DNA from: Marinomonas ostreistagni
GTDB lineage: Bacteria; Pseudomonadota; Gammaproteobacteria; Pseudomonadales; Marinomonadaceae
Assembly (NCBI RefSeq): GCF_016888445.1
Contig: NZ_JAFEKF010000002.1
Coordinates: 620,001-684,000, forward strand
Direction: 5' to 3'
DNA length: 64,000 bases
The notes under the pieces are model-generated. The model searched no databases. It worked only from the letters and a program-made list of their open reading frames with translations, and was not told the origin of the DNA. A program made the position numbers and the translations under genes. This document shows, piece after piece, positions 1-8,058 of this stretch (the first letter of the stretch is position 1; every line of letters starts with the position of its first letter).

Positions 1-1050
1 GAAGGTATCGGCGATCGCCACCACATCGACGTTGGCGGACACTTCGGCTTTGGTAACACTTAAATGGCTATCATTGCGCTCTGCTTGGCGCTCGATTTGT
101 TGAGACAGCAGCTTAAGGGTGAGGTAATTGATCAGGTTGTGGCGACGGGTATCGGGGTCGTCGCCGTGTACACTCGGTATGCGATGCAGCCACGCGATGC
201 GATTAAGGCGGCTGGTCGGGTGTACGAGCTCGGCCAGCTTTAGTTGCGCTTTGAGCTCGGGATCTTTTTGCGCGCGTGCGGGCAGTGCTTGGTTTGGCAC
301 ATCGGCAAACGTTTGCTTGATGAGCTTAGCGACCTGTTGGCGGTCCTGCGGCCCCATGACCACTAGGCTGATGTTGTTGGGCTGATACCAGGCGTCATAA
401 AACGCTTTAATTGAGTCGCGTGGCATCTGCACGATGCTCGCTTGCGTGCCGATAATCGGGCGCTCGGTCACGTCTGAGCCATGATGAATGATGGCTTTTT
501 TGGCTTGGTTAAGGGACTGACGATCACTGAGTTTGCTGCGCCATTCTTCCAGTACGATGGGCTTTTCCGTGGCGAAGTCTTGAGCGTTGAGTTGGGCCTT
601 AAACACCATCTCTTTGAGTATGGTCAGTGCTTGGGTCAAGGTGTCAGGTTCGGCATCGGGCAAGGTCAGCATGTAGCGGGTGACGTCGGCATTGGTAACC
701 GCATTGAAGCTGCCGCCTTGCTCTAAACCGAGATCATAGAGCGCTTGGCGGGCGCCATCTGGATACTGCTCGGTGGCGTGAAACACCATGTGCTCCAGCA
801 TGTGCGCGACGCCATGTTGTGCTGGGGCTTCATCACTGGCGCCAGCGTGGACGATCAGTTGTACGTGAGTGCGTTGCTGTTCGCTAAGCTCTGGGTCTTG
901 GCGCGCATCAAAGCTTAGGTAGCGCAGGCCATTGCTGAGTTTCCCAGCTTGGATTTTGGGGTCCCAGCCCAAGCTATCTTGAGCGAGTATATGGGCGCTG
1001 AATGCGCTTAGACATAGGCTAGTCAAAGCGCTTAATAGGTAACGAGTCAT
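1..1050 (-). CDS. M16 (insulinase/PqqL-like) zinc peptidase, C-terminus cut by window edge
   Basis: The first 350 codons of a periplasmic M16 metallopeptidase are visible; the rest lies outside the window. The N-terminus (MTRYLLSALTSLCLSAFSA...) is a Sec signal peptide. The inverted zinc motif HMLEH is at residues 83-87 and the third ligand is probably Glu162, giving HxxEH-x74-E. A Glu-Glu-Trp (168-170) follows, and the later WYQPNN segment is typical of PqqL/FusC-like M16 members. Such enzymes are usually about 900 residues and cut imported polypeptides in the periplasm. The gene lies 60 bases downstream of a TonB-dependent transducer and in the same direction, so it is probably the last or a late gene of the fecI-fecR-receptor operon. 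The peptidase fold is seen; the substrate is unknown. Confidence 0.9.
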   Translation of the reverse strand, partial: MTRYLLSALTSLCLSAFSAHILAQDSLGWDPKIQAGKLSNGLRYLSFDARQDPELSEQQRTHVQLIVHAGASDEAPAQHGVAHMLEHMVFHATEQYPDGARQALYDLGLEQGGSFNAVTNADVTRYMLTLPDAEPDTLTQALTILKEMVFKAQLNAQDFATEKPIVLEEWRSKLSDRQSLNQAKKAIIHHGSDVTERPIIGTQASIVQMPRDSIKAFYDAWYQPNNISLVVMGPQDRQQVAKLIKQTFADVPNQALPARAQKDPELKAQLKLAELVHPTSRLNRIAWLHRIPSVHGDDPDTRRHNLINYLTLKLLSQQIERQAERNDSHLSVTKAEVSANVDVVAIADTF

Positions 1051-1110
1051 AGGGTTATCTTTGGTCTAAGTGCGTGTGGTGAAATCAATGTGTGGCGTCC
1101 TTGGCAGGCG

Positions 1111-3843
1111 CTAGAAGCGCATGCCAACTTCAAAGGCAAAGGAGCGACCAACGGTGTAGCTGTAGTCGTCTTCGTTTAGGGCGACGTTGATGACTTCATC
1201 AAACACATTATTGATGCCGACCTGCAGGTAGCCGTCTACATCGGCCGTGAGCTGTGGGCGCCACGTGATTTTGGTGTCGACGGTGACGTAGTCATCAAAG
1301 CTGACGTCGTCGTAGATGTCATAGCTGTAACCATTGACATCAATGTCTTCACGGCTGTCGATGGCTACGTCACCGCCGGCGTGTAGGTGCAGGGCGTTGG
1401 CCCAAGTGAGATTCCAACTCGGGATGTCGGTGCGGGTGGCAAAGTTAAAGCGAAATGGCACATTAAAATCCCACGCGGGTAATTCTGAGCGATCGCTCAC
1501 ACGGCCATGGTAGTAGATGGCATCGTCGCCGTAATTTTCGTCGTAGTTGTCTTCGCTTTGGCTGTTACTAGTGGATTCTTGCCAAGCGATTGAGCTGGTA
1601 ATGTAGGTTTTTGAATTACCCAGCTGGAAGCCTTCTAACGTCTCTAACGACAGGCTGATAGATTGATGATCTGAGCGACCTTCATTGGTGTAGTAGTACA
1701 GACCATCGTCGTTACGACGGCGCTGCACGCCATCTTCTGAGTCACGACGTACGCCTTCTAAGGTAACTTCGACTGGGCCCATGCGCTGGGCGACCGACAG
1801 CACTAATTCGTCTGAATAAGGCGTATTCAGGTCGTAGTCCTCTAAGGAGCGGTCTTCGTGGGTCGTGATGCGACGCAGGCTACCATCAGCATTGTAGCGC
1901 TCTTGCACGCGCCAGCTACGTAGGGTGTCATTGATGGCGTAACGGAAGAAACTACGGCCGTAGTAGCGGCTGGCGCCAGCGGTCAACACGGTACTGCGAT
2001 CGCCAAAGGTATCCCATTCGACATTGGCTCGAGGTGACAGGTTGAGGTTGTCGAGCAGTGTTTCTTGGTCAGCACGTGCGCCCAGCGTTACTTGCCAGTT
2101 GTCGATGTTGATTTGATCTTCCACGTACAGGCCATAGCTTTGGTAATGCTCACTGGCGCGATTTTTCGCCGTGACCGCACGGTTAAATAGGTATTCGTCT
2201 GCGCTGTCACGTTCGCCATCACCATTGGCGTCGTCACAGCCATCGTTGGCGCTGCCCGAACGACAACGATAAATGCTGTTGATGATGTCGTCTTCTACTT
2301 GGTAGAAGGCTTCGTTGGCTTCTAGCTGTACCCCTGCATTCCAAGTGTGGCGCGTGTTGCCCCAGTCTTTGGCGTCTTGCTGCCAATCCAGAGCGAGGCT
2401 GTAGCGATCTTGTTGCTGGCGCACATCGCCGTAGCCGCCAGAATAGTTGGAGCGGTTATAGAAGCTCTCTGTCGGATGATATTCCGAGATCGCCGAGGCA
2501 GAGTCTAGGCTATCGTAGTTACGATCAAACCCTAAGGTGGTTTTGAGCTGACTGCTATCAAAGTAATAGGTGCTGTCGAGGCTGACGCCGTAGCCAGTGT
2601 GATCACGCTCAAACGGGTCGTCGAAGGAGTCTGAGGTGATGCCATTGTAGCGGCGCTGGGAATATTTCAGCGACGCGCCCAGGTCCATTCGATCGGTGGC
2701 GATGTAATCTAGGCGTGCCATGACATTGTCGATCTGATCTTTGTTGTCGATGTTGACCACTTCGCCACGGCCGGAGTTGTTGCGGTAATGCTGCTCAAAT
2801 TCTGATTGCGCGCGCGACATAGTGAGCGAGCCGGATAAACGGTCGTTGATCTTTTGCACGCTGGTCAGCGATACGCGCTGCTTAAGGTAATCGGGAATGT
2901 AAGACCCTTCAAAGCTGTCCCCTTCGGCGAAGTCTTCTTGGTCGTCTTGGCTGCCATGAATCGAGTCATATTTGCTGTCTTCTAAACCGTATTTGATGCT
3001 GGTGAAGGACTCGCCCGCAAAACGACGTAACTTGGCATCCACCACGCCGCCGGTAAAGCCGCCAAATTGTGCTGGAATGTTGTTATCGTAGACGGTGACT
3101 TCTTCTAGCGCTTCTGGGTCGACGTAGTAGCCTTGGCTTGAGCTGCCGCCGAGCATGGATAAATTGGCTGGGTTGATCGGGTTGCTGAAGGTGTCTTGAT
3201 TGTCCCCAGGGTTTAAGTCGTTGTTACTGCTGACGCCGTCGATTAAGTAGGCGTTTTGGTACGAGGCTTGGCCGTGGATGGCGATTTCTTCAGGGCGCAA
3301 CGTAGCGGCATTGCCCGATAGTGAGGCCGAGCGACTGTAATTGACATTAGGGTTACTGCGAAACAGCGAGGTCATCGAGCCGGTGGTGCCAGCCATGGTT
3401 TCGATTTGCTCACTGGTAATGGTTTGTTGGCCACTGGTTTGTTGTTGGCGCTTGGCTTCAATCATCAGGGTCGATAGGGACAGACTGCCTTTTTGCTGCG
3501 TCGGCACAATGATCAAATGCCCTTGCGTGGTGCTTTGGTAGCTAAGCCCTGTACCTTGTAATAGCAGCTTAAGCGTGGCCAAACCCGATTGCGTGCCTTG
3601 ATAGCCTTGGGTGATTCTGCCGTGCAAATTGGCGGCATCACTGCTGCTTAGATAAATGCCGGTTTGGTTAGCAAATTGATTAAGCGCCGCGGCAAGGTTG
3701 CCCGGCGCGATATCGTACTGGTGCGCTTCAGACAAGGAGCCGGACGCTTGCGCGGCGCTGCTGGCAAAACCTATAGCAGCGGTCAGCAGCAGTGCTTTGT
3801 GGTGTTTAATACATTGCGTGATCAAAGACGGTGTCAACAGCAT
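1111..3843 (-). CDS. TonB-dependent outer-membrane transducer with N-terminal STN signalling domain
   Basis: 910 residues. A signal peptide (about 1-33) is followed by a secretin/TonB short N-terminal domain (about 43-112), which in FecA-type receptors talks to FecR. Next come a probable TonB box near LMIEA (about 126-130), a plug, and a large Asp-rich beta-barrel ending in Phe (VGMRF). The plug segment with EEVTVYDNNIPAQFGGFTGG is less like siderophore receptors and more like large Oar-type receptors. Around residues 536-550 a probable outer loop carries an EF-hand-like stretch (DANGDGERDSADE) preceded by two Cys. It sits between fecR upstream and an M16 peptidase downstream, suggesting a regulated uptake system whose ligand may be a protein. 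Receptor class is firm; ligand is not known. The start at 3843 has only a weak ribosome site. Confidence 0.9.
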   Translation of the reverse strand: MLLTPSLITQCIKHHKALLLTAAIGFASSAAQASGSLSEAHQYDIAPGNLAAALNQFANQTGIYLSSSDAANLHGRITQGYQGTQSGLATLKLLLQGTGLSYQSTTQGHLIIVPTQQKGSLSLSTLMIEAKRQQQTSGQQTITSEQIETMAGTTGSMTSLFRSNPNVNYSRSASLSGNAATLRPEEIAIHGQASYQNAYLIDGVSSNNDLNPGDNQDTFSNPINPANLSMLGGSSSQGYYVDPEALEEVTVYDNNIPAQFGGFTGGVVDAKLRRFAGESFTSIKYGLEDSKYDSIHGSQDDQEDFAEGDSFEGSYIPDYLKQRVSLTSVQKINDRLSGSLTMSRAQSEFEQHYRNNSGRGEVVNIDNKDQIDNVMARLDYIATDRMDLGASLKYSQRRYNGITSDSFDDPFERDHTGYGVSLDSTYYFDSSQLKTTLGFDRNYDSLDSASAISEYHPTESFYNRSNYSGGYGDVRQQQDRYSLALDWQQDAKDWGNTRHTWNAGVQLEANEAFYQVEDDIINSIYRCRSGSANDGCDDANGDGERDSADEYLFNRAVTAKNRASEHYQSYGLYVEDQINIDNWQVTLGARADQETLLDNLNLSPRANVEWDTFGDRSTVLTAGASRYYGRSFFRYAINDTLRSWRVQERYNADGSLRRITTHEDRSLEDYDLNTPYSDELVLSVAQRMGPVEVTLEGVRRDSEDGVQRRRNDDGLYYYTNEGRSDHQSISLSLETLEGFQLGNSKTYITSSIAWQESTSNSQSEDNYDENYGDDAIYYHGRVSDRSELPAWDFNVPFRFNFATRTDIPSWNLTWANALHLHAGGDVAIDSREDIDVNGYSYDIYDDVSFDDYVTVDTKITWRPQLTADVDGYLQVGINNVFDEVINVALNEDDYSYTVGRSFAFEVGMRF

Positions 3844-3850
3844 GAAAATG

Positions 3851-3910
3851 TGCCCTGTAATTGGTTGTTATTCTTATTACCGTTTCAGGTAGATAAAAAG
3901 GGACAGGGCA
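3851..3910. promoter_or_regulatory. Inverted repeat in the fecR-receptor spacer
   Basis: TGCCCTGT (3851-3858) and ACAGGGCA (3903-3910) form a perfect 8-base inverted repeat spanning the 78-base gap between fecR and the receptor gene. It could be an mRNA stem that sets receptor expression relative to fecIR, or part of a FecI-type promoter region. Only the repeat itself is seen. Confidence 0.35.
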
Positions 3911-3921
3911 AAGGAAAAAAA

Positions 3922-4869
3922 TTACGCCATTTCTATAAAAGTCAGATAGGGCAAGGGTTGGTGTAGCTTAATTGGCGCCACTTGAGCCAAAAGTGCTAAG
4001 GCGTCATCAACGGGCTGCAGCGGAAAAGAGCCGCTGATCGGGTGCTCGGTTAAGCGCTCATCCAGCTGTATATGGCCAATGGTGTGGCGACTCAGTTCAT
4101 GGATAAAGGTCGCCAGCGGCAGGTCGATGCTGTCTAAGCGGCCTTGGGTCCAACTGATGTGGTGTGGTTGGCTCGGGCGCACCGCTGAGATCACGCCCTG
4201 GTGTACGCGTACGGTTTGTGCGCCGTCTAAAATGCGCTGACCTTGTGGCGTAATCACTTGTGTGCGGCCGCTAAAATTGGCGATCAGTAATTGATCATCG
4301 TCTAGCTGGCGACAGCTGACTTGCCCCGCGTGACAGAGGATATCGGTATTGCCGCTATTGATGTGCACGCGTTGCGATGGCTTGGCGTAGAACGCCAGTT
4401 CGCCGCTGGTCAGGGTGCAGTGCACATGGCTTTGTCGGTCGCTTACATTGGCTGCGCTTAAGGTATTGAGCCACAAGGTGCCGCTTTGGGTAGCAAGTTG
4501 TTGGCGCTCGCCGACGCCCGTGTGAACGTCGCTGCTAAGATTGCTGGCTAACGTGGGTAATGGGCTTTGGCTGGTCAGCCAGCCAAGTCCGACACCTAAG
4601 ACGCCAAGCGCGCCAAGACGGCGGATAAAGTCACGTCGCTCCAGCGTGCGCTCAGGCGCATTAAGTAATACACGAGTGGCGCGCGGGTCTTGCTCAAGAC
4701 TATCAAAGCGGGCTTTAAGGCGTTGGATTTTATCCCAAGCGGCTTGATGTTCGGGGGCGGCTTGGCGCCAGCGTTCAAACGCGGCACAAGGTGGCTGCGT
4801 TTCCAGCTCGATCGACCACTCGGCGGCCTGCTGTAGCGCTTGTTGGGAAATAGAGTTAGAAGTGCTCAT
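3922..4869 (-). CDS. fecR: FecR-family anti-sigma factor / sigma regulator
   Basis: 315 residues starting at MSTSNSISQQ; the ATG at 4869 overlaps the end of the sigma gene by 14 bases, the usual translational coupling of fecI and fecR. A cytoplasmic DUF4880-like N-terminal part (AAEWSIELETQ...FERWRQ) is followed by a twin-arginine-like stretch (RRDFIRRLGALG, about residues 93-104) leading into the single membrane segment, then the periplasmic FecR domain. The C-terminal part (GSFPLQPVDDALALLAQ) resembles an STN-like module that contacts the receptor. In the known Fec scheme it receives the signal from the loaded receptor and frees the sigma factor. A longer reading frame extends upstream but has no support. 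Confidence 0.9.
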   Translation of the reverse strand: MSTSNSISQQALQQAAEWSIELETQPPCAAFERWRQAAPEHQAAWDKIQRLKARFDSLEQDPRATRVLLNAPERTLERRDFIRRLGALGVLGVGLGWLTSQSPLPTLASNLSSDVHTGVGERQQLATQSGTLWLNTLSAANVSDRQSHVHCTLTSGELAFYAKPSQRVHINSGNTDILCHAGQVSCRQLDDDQLLIANFSGRTQVITPQGQRILDGAQTVRVHQGVISAVRPSQPHHISWTQGRLDSIDLPLATFIHELSRHTIGHIQLDERLTEHPISGSFPLQPVDDALALLAQVAPIKLHQPLPYLTFIEMA

Positions 4870-5377
4870 GGTGTTCGGTTTCATCCAATACTTGGCAGCA
4901 CTGCACCAGTGCTTGGGCCACATAACGCTTAATGGTGCGTTCAGAGACGTTGAGCTGCTCTGCCAGTTCAAGATACGTAAAACCTTGTAGGTGAGCGCCG
5001 ATAAAGGCCCGTACCACGGCTTTAGGCAGTTGGCTTAAGCATTGATCCAGCACGATTAAAGTGTCGAGAATGGCTTGTTCATCTTGGCCTAGCTCATCTT
5101 CTTGCGCCAGCGTCTGCTGCATGGCGAGACGCCATTCTTGCTCGATGCGCTTGCGTCGCCATTGGTCGACACATAAGCCTTTGGCGATGGTGACAAGTAA
5201 TGCTCGTGCGTGGCCTAAATCGGTAAAGGTTCTGGGCTTGAGTAACAGTTTGACGAAGGTGTCTTGTGCGATATCGGCGGCTTCTTCGGAGCAATTGAGG
5301 CGCTTCTTAAGCCAGCCTGATAGCCACGAGTGGTGCGTTCGATAAACCTTGTCGATCGGATGATCGGGGGGATGCAT
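4856..5377 (-). CDS. fecI: FecI-type ECF sigma factor
   Basis: 173 residues. Sigma-70 region 2 is visible at about 12-75 (EEAADIAQDTFVKLL, then a WRRKR segment), and region 4 with a helix-turn-helix at about 130-165 (FTYLELAEQLNVSERTIKRY). It is expected to direct RNA polymerase to the promoter of the receptor gene downstream when FecR is signalled. First gene of fecI-fecR-receptor-M16. A probable Fur box and an 11-base inverted repeat lie just upstream, so iron repression and perhaps translational control are likely. ATG at 5377 is preceded by a GAGG ribosome site at short distance. Confidence 0.92.
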   Translation of the reverse strand: MHPPDHPIDKVYRTHHSWLSGWLKKRLNCSEEAADIAQDTFVKLLLKPRTFTDLGHARALLVTIAKGLCVDQWRRKRIEQEWRLAMQQTLAQEDELGQDEQAILDTLIVLDQCLSQLPKAVVRAFIGAHLQGFTYLELAEQLNVSERTIKRYVAQALVQCCQVLDETEHHEHF

Positions 5378-5383
5378 GACAAC

Positions 5384-5423
5384 CTCATTACTGGAAAATG
5401 AAATGAAATTTACCAGTAATGAG
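5384..5423 (-). promoter_or_regulatory. Perfect inverted repeat covering the fecI ribosome-binding site
   Basis: CTCATTACTGG (5384-5394) and CCAGTAATGAG (5413-5423) are perfect 11-base complements with an 18-base spacer. In the fecI mRNA the 3' arm ends in ATGAG, so the stem would include or abut the GAGG Shine-Dalgarno just before the ATG at 5377. It may hide the ribosome site, or act at DNA level as an operator. Function is inferred. Confidence 0.5.
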
Positions 5424-5436
5424 AATTGTTTTCAAA
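5418..5436. promoter_or_regulatory. Probable Fur box upstream of fecI
   Basis: AATGAGAATTGTTTTCA resembles the Fur consensus (repeats of NATWAT and the AATGAGAAT half-site common in gammaproteobacteria). It lies about 40-60 bases ahead of fecI, where iron control of an ECF sigma gene is expected. Confidence 0.5.
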
Positions 5437-5445
5437 TGTATCTTG

Positions 5446-6162
5446 TTAGCTTTTCGGGCGTGGCGCGTAAGCAAATACATCGGAGTGGCAGTGGCTTTCT
5501 TGGATGCCCTTGGCTTCAAGCTGATCCAGCGTGCCGTAGACCATGCCCACTGATCCACTGATAAAGGCATGAATGTCTTTGAGATCCGTGTGGTCTTCCA
5601 GCACGGCTTCGTATAGCCAACCGGTGCGGCCAACCCATGCAGCGCTGCCTTCATTGACGACCACGTGAACGTGGAAGTTTTCTGGTGACTCGTGGTTTTC
5701 GATCCAGTCCATGATAAAGGTATCAGCCGCCGTACGTAGCCCCCAGTAGAAGTGCACTGGGCCTTGGTATTGCTTGTGCATCAAGTCATCGTAGATGCTC
5801 TTCATCTGTGCGAAACCGGTGCCGCCAGCGATCAAAAGCAGTGGCGCCTCAGGGTTGAGCGTCACTTTATCAATGTTGGCATCGCCACCTGGGATCTTAA
5901 GCTCAACGCTGTCGTTTTGCTGTAGGTGCTCGACTACGCGTGCTGCCAAAGAGTTTTCTTCTGCCACGAGAATGTACAGTGTCAGCGTGGGTAGCTCGTG
6001 TGGCGCGCTGCCGATCGAGTAAGGTACTTTTTCACCACTTGGTAGGGCGATCATCAAGTACTGACCAGCGATAAACTGAACGTCGTTTACTTCAAGCTGT
6101 GCTCGGTAAACGGTGCTGTTGATTGACTCAACTTTGGTAACTTTGGCGCTAACGTCTTTCAC
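5446..6162 (-). CDS. fre: NAD(P)H-flavin reductase (Fre/LuxG type)
   Basis: 238 residues, the usual Fre length. A flavin-binding barrel domain carries VPYSIGSAP (the RxYS(I/L)xS region, about residues 47-55, with Val-Pro in place of Arg-Pro). The NAD(P)-binding domain has GGTGFAQMKSI (about 112-122) and a C-terminal GSVGMVYG in place of the usual CGP motif. It reduces free flavins with NAD(P)H; the reduced flavin can in turn reduce ferric complexes, which fits a neighbour such as the fecI iron system. It lies between rho and fecI on the same strand; the rho terminator upstream suggests its own promoter. ATG at 6162 chosen from the conserved N-terminus. Confidence 0.85.
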   Translation of the reverse strand: MKDVSAKVTKVESINSTVYRAQLEVNDVQFIAGQYLMIALPSGEKVPYSIGSAPHELPTLTLYILVAEENSLAARVVEHLQQNDSVELKIPGGDANIDKVTLNPEAPLLLIAGGTGFAQMKSIYDDLMHKQYQGPVHFYWGLRTAADTFIMDWIENHESPENFHVHVVVNEGSAAWVGRTGWLYEAVLEDHTDLKDIHAFISGSVGMVYGTLDQLEAKGIQESHCHSDVFAYAPRPKS

Positions 6163-6271
6163 CTAAATGACTCCGTTGTTCTCTCGTATCGGCTTCTTGG
6201 AACCGTTATTGTATCGTTGATAACGCCCGTTGGCGTGCCATTGGGCGCCATTATATCGGCGCTATTTGTAG

Positions 6272-6311
6272 AAAAAAAAGCCACTTTCGCACAAAAATGA
6301 GAAAGTGGCTT
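6272..6311 (-). terminator. Intrinsic terminator of rho
   Basis: AGCCACTTTC (6279-6288) pairs with GAAAGTGGCT (6301-6310). Read on the minus strand the stem is followed by eight T residues. It sits 28 bases past the rho stop codon, so the Rho gene ends at a Rho-independent terminator. Confidence 0.85.
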
Positions 6312-6338
6312 GTGTGTAGCGTTTAAGGCAACAATCGC

Positions 6339-7604
6339 TTACTTGTTTTTGCCTTTCATCGACTCGAAGAATTCATCGTTGGTCTTAGTGACTTTTAGAC
6401 GATCAATCAAGAATTCAGTTGCCGCCACATCTTCCATTGGGTTCAGCAGTTTGCGCAAAATCCACATACGCTGTAGCTCGTCTTCTGTAGTCAGAAGGTC
6501 TTCACGGCGCGTGCCAGAGCGGCGGATGTTGATCGCAGGGAAGGTGCGTTTTTCGGCGATCTTACGATCTAGGTGTAGTTCCGAGTTACCGGTACCTTTA
6601 AATTCTTCGAAGATAACTTCGTCCATTTTCGAGCCAGTATCGACTAGCGCAGTGGCGATGATGGTCAAGCTGCCACCTTCTTCGACATTACGTGCGGCAC
6701 CGAAGAAGCGCTTCGGACGCTCAAGAGCGTTGGCGTCAACACCACCGGTCAGTACTTTACCTGATGAAGGAATCACGGTGTTGTAGGCACGGGCAAGACG
6801 CGTGATCGAGTCTAGCAGGATAACTACGTCTTTTTTGTGCTCAACCAAGCGCTTGGCTTTTTCGATCACCATTTCGGCCACTTGTACGTGACGTGCTGGT
6901 GGCTCGTCGAAGGTAGAGGCTACCACTTCACCGCGAACGGTACGTGACATTTCGGTCACTTCCTCAGGACGCTCGTCGATTAGTAGCACGATCATGTGAC
7001 ATTCTGGGTTGTTGCGGGTGATCGAGTTAGCGATGTTTTGCAACATGAAGGTTTTACCGGCTTTTGGTGGAGAAACCACCAAGGCACGCTGACCTTTACC
7101 CATTGGCGCCACCAAGTCGATGATACGTGAGGTGACGTCTTCGGTAGAGCCGTTGCCCGCTTCCATGATCAAACGATCTTGAGCGAACAATGGGGTTAAG
7201 TTTTCAAACAGAATCTTGTGACGCACGCTGTCAGGTTTGTCGAAGTTAATCTCGTTAACTTTTAGCAGTGCGAAGTAGCGTTCGCCGTCTTTTGGTGGAC
7301 GGATCTTGCCGGCAATGGTATCGCCAGTACGCAAGTTAAAGCGGCGAATCTGGCTTGGTGATACGTAAATATCATCAGGGCCTGCCAAGTATGAGCTATC
7401 AGGTGAGCGTAAGAAGCCAAAGCCGTCTTGCAGAATCTCAAGGATGCCGTCGCCGTAGATATCTTCACCACTTTTCGCGTGGCGCTTAAGGATTGCGAAG
7501 ATAACGTCTTGTTTGCGTGAACGGGCAAGGTTGTCTAGCCCCATTTCCGCAGCGATATCTAGTAGTTCAGGGACTGATTTCTTTTTTAGTTCGGTAAGGT
7601 TCAT
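6339..7604 (-). CDS. rho: Transcription termination factor Rho
   Basis: 421 residues from [10 protein letters not shown], almost colinear with E. coli Rho. An N-terminal helical domain ([14 protein letters not shown]) leads to the RNA-binding cold-shock-like domain ([15 protein letters not shown], about 60-80). The ATPase domain has Walker A PPKAGKT (about 178-184), Walker [16 protein letters not shown] and the Q/R-loop regions. Rho works as a hexameric RNA helicase ending untranslated transcripts. An in-frame ATG eight codons earlier (7628) exists, but neither start has a good ribosome site; I prefer the start that matches the family. The divergent ppx gene lies upstream; trxA, found beside rho in Pseudomonas and E. 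coli, is absent here. Confidence 0.97.
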   Translation of the reverse strand: MNLTELKKKSVPELLDIAAEMGLDNLARSRKQDVIFAILKRHAKSGEDIYGDGILEILQDGFGFLRSPDSSYLAGPDDIYVSPSQIRRFNLRTGDTIAGKIRPPKDGERYFALLKVNEINFDKPDSVRHKILFENLTPLFAQDRLIMEAGNGSTEDVTSRIIDLVAPMGKGQRALVVSPPKAGKTFMLQNIANSITRNNPECHMIVLLIDERPEEVTEMSRTVRGEVVASTFDEPPARHVQVAEMVIEKAKRLVEHKKDVVILLDSITRLARAYNTVIPSSGKVLTGGVDANALERPKRFFGAARNVEEGGSLTIIATALVDTGSKMDEVIFEEFKGTGNSELHLDRKIAEKRTFPAINIRRSGTRREDLLTTEDELQRMWILRKLLNPMEDVAATEFLIDRLKVTKTNDEFFESMKGKNK

Positions 7605-7799
7605 AAACGAATTTGTATGTTGGCTCATAAGAGGAAAAATGACGGGACCATAGTGATGTAGTTACACCGCGATTCATGATCTGTGTCGGAAGTATTTATA
7701 AAACAAAAAATGCTTTTCGACACCGAAGACCGGCTAGGGCTTTATCCATGGCTGGAGTTCAATAGATCGCAATGGGCGAAGTCGAACAGCTTAATAATA

Positions 7800-7915
7800 A
7801 CTGATTGGAGTCTTGTGATGGGCAATTCTATGTAGATCGTCACAAGACTGGTTAACTATAGTGCGACAAAATCCTGAGGTCTATAGTAAAAAAGGCTTAA
7901 TAACGCCTTTTTTGT
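7800..7915 (+). ncRNA. Candidate small RNA or rho-leader structure
   Basis: AGTCTTGTGA (7809-7818) is perfectly complementary to TCACAAGACT (7840-7849), with two more closing pairs inside. About 40 bases further is the terminator-like hairpin at 7888-7913. Read on the plus strand this is a stem-loop followed by a terminator, the layout of a small RNA. Read on the minus strand both elements fall in the rho leader, where E. coli rho is controlled by attenuation. Direction is uncertain and no clear promoter is seen. Confidence 0.3.
7888..7913. terminator. Bidirectional terminator-like hairpin
   Basis: An A6-GGC arm and a GCC-T6 arm with a short loop give a T-run on both strands. It lies between two divergent genes, so it must end either a small transcript or the rho leader transcript prematurely. 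Confidence 0.55.
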
Positions 7916-8058
7916 TAATTTTTTGACCGTTTTCCGTAAAAGTTTTTACTGTTAATGCTGCCCAAGGGCAATTGCTGGGGCAATTTGCTCATGACAGATG
8001 CGGTGAAACGGGTTAACCTTCAGCCATCTTTTGAATTAAGCAATATAGGCGTTAATGG

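Larger units (their letters stand above)
7605..8058. other. Divergent rho/ppx intergenic region with strong stem-loops
   Basis: 454 bases without a convincing gene. It should hold the rho promoter and leader (minus strand) and the ppx promoter (plus strand). Two features stand out: a perfect 10-base inverted repeat at 7809-7849 and a terminator-like hairpin at 7888-7913, annotated separately. No trace of trxA coding sequence is seen. Confidence 0.7.

Noticed and set aside
128..726. Plus-strand frames of 85 and 81 codons
   Set aside because: They run antisense to the well-supported M16 peptidase and show no family features.
7629..8058. Remnant of trxA next to rho
   Set aside because: No WCGPC-type motif or thioredoxin-like frame on either strand.
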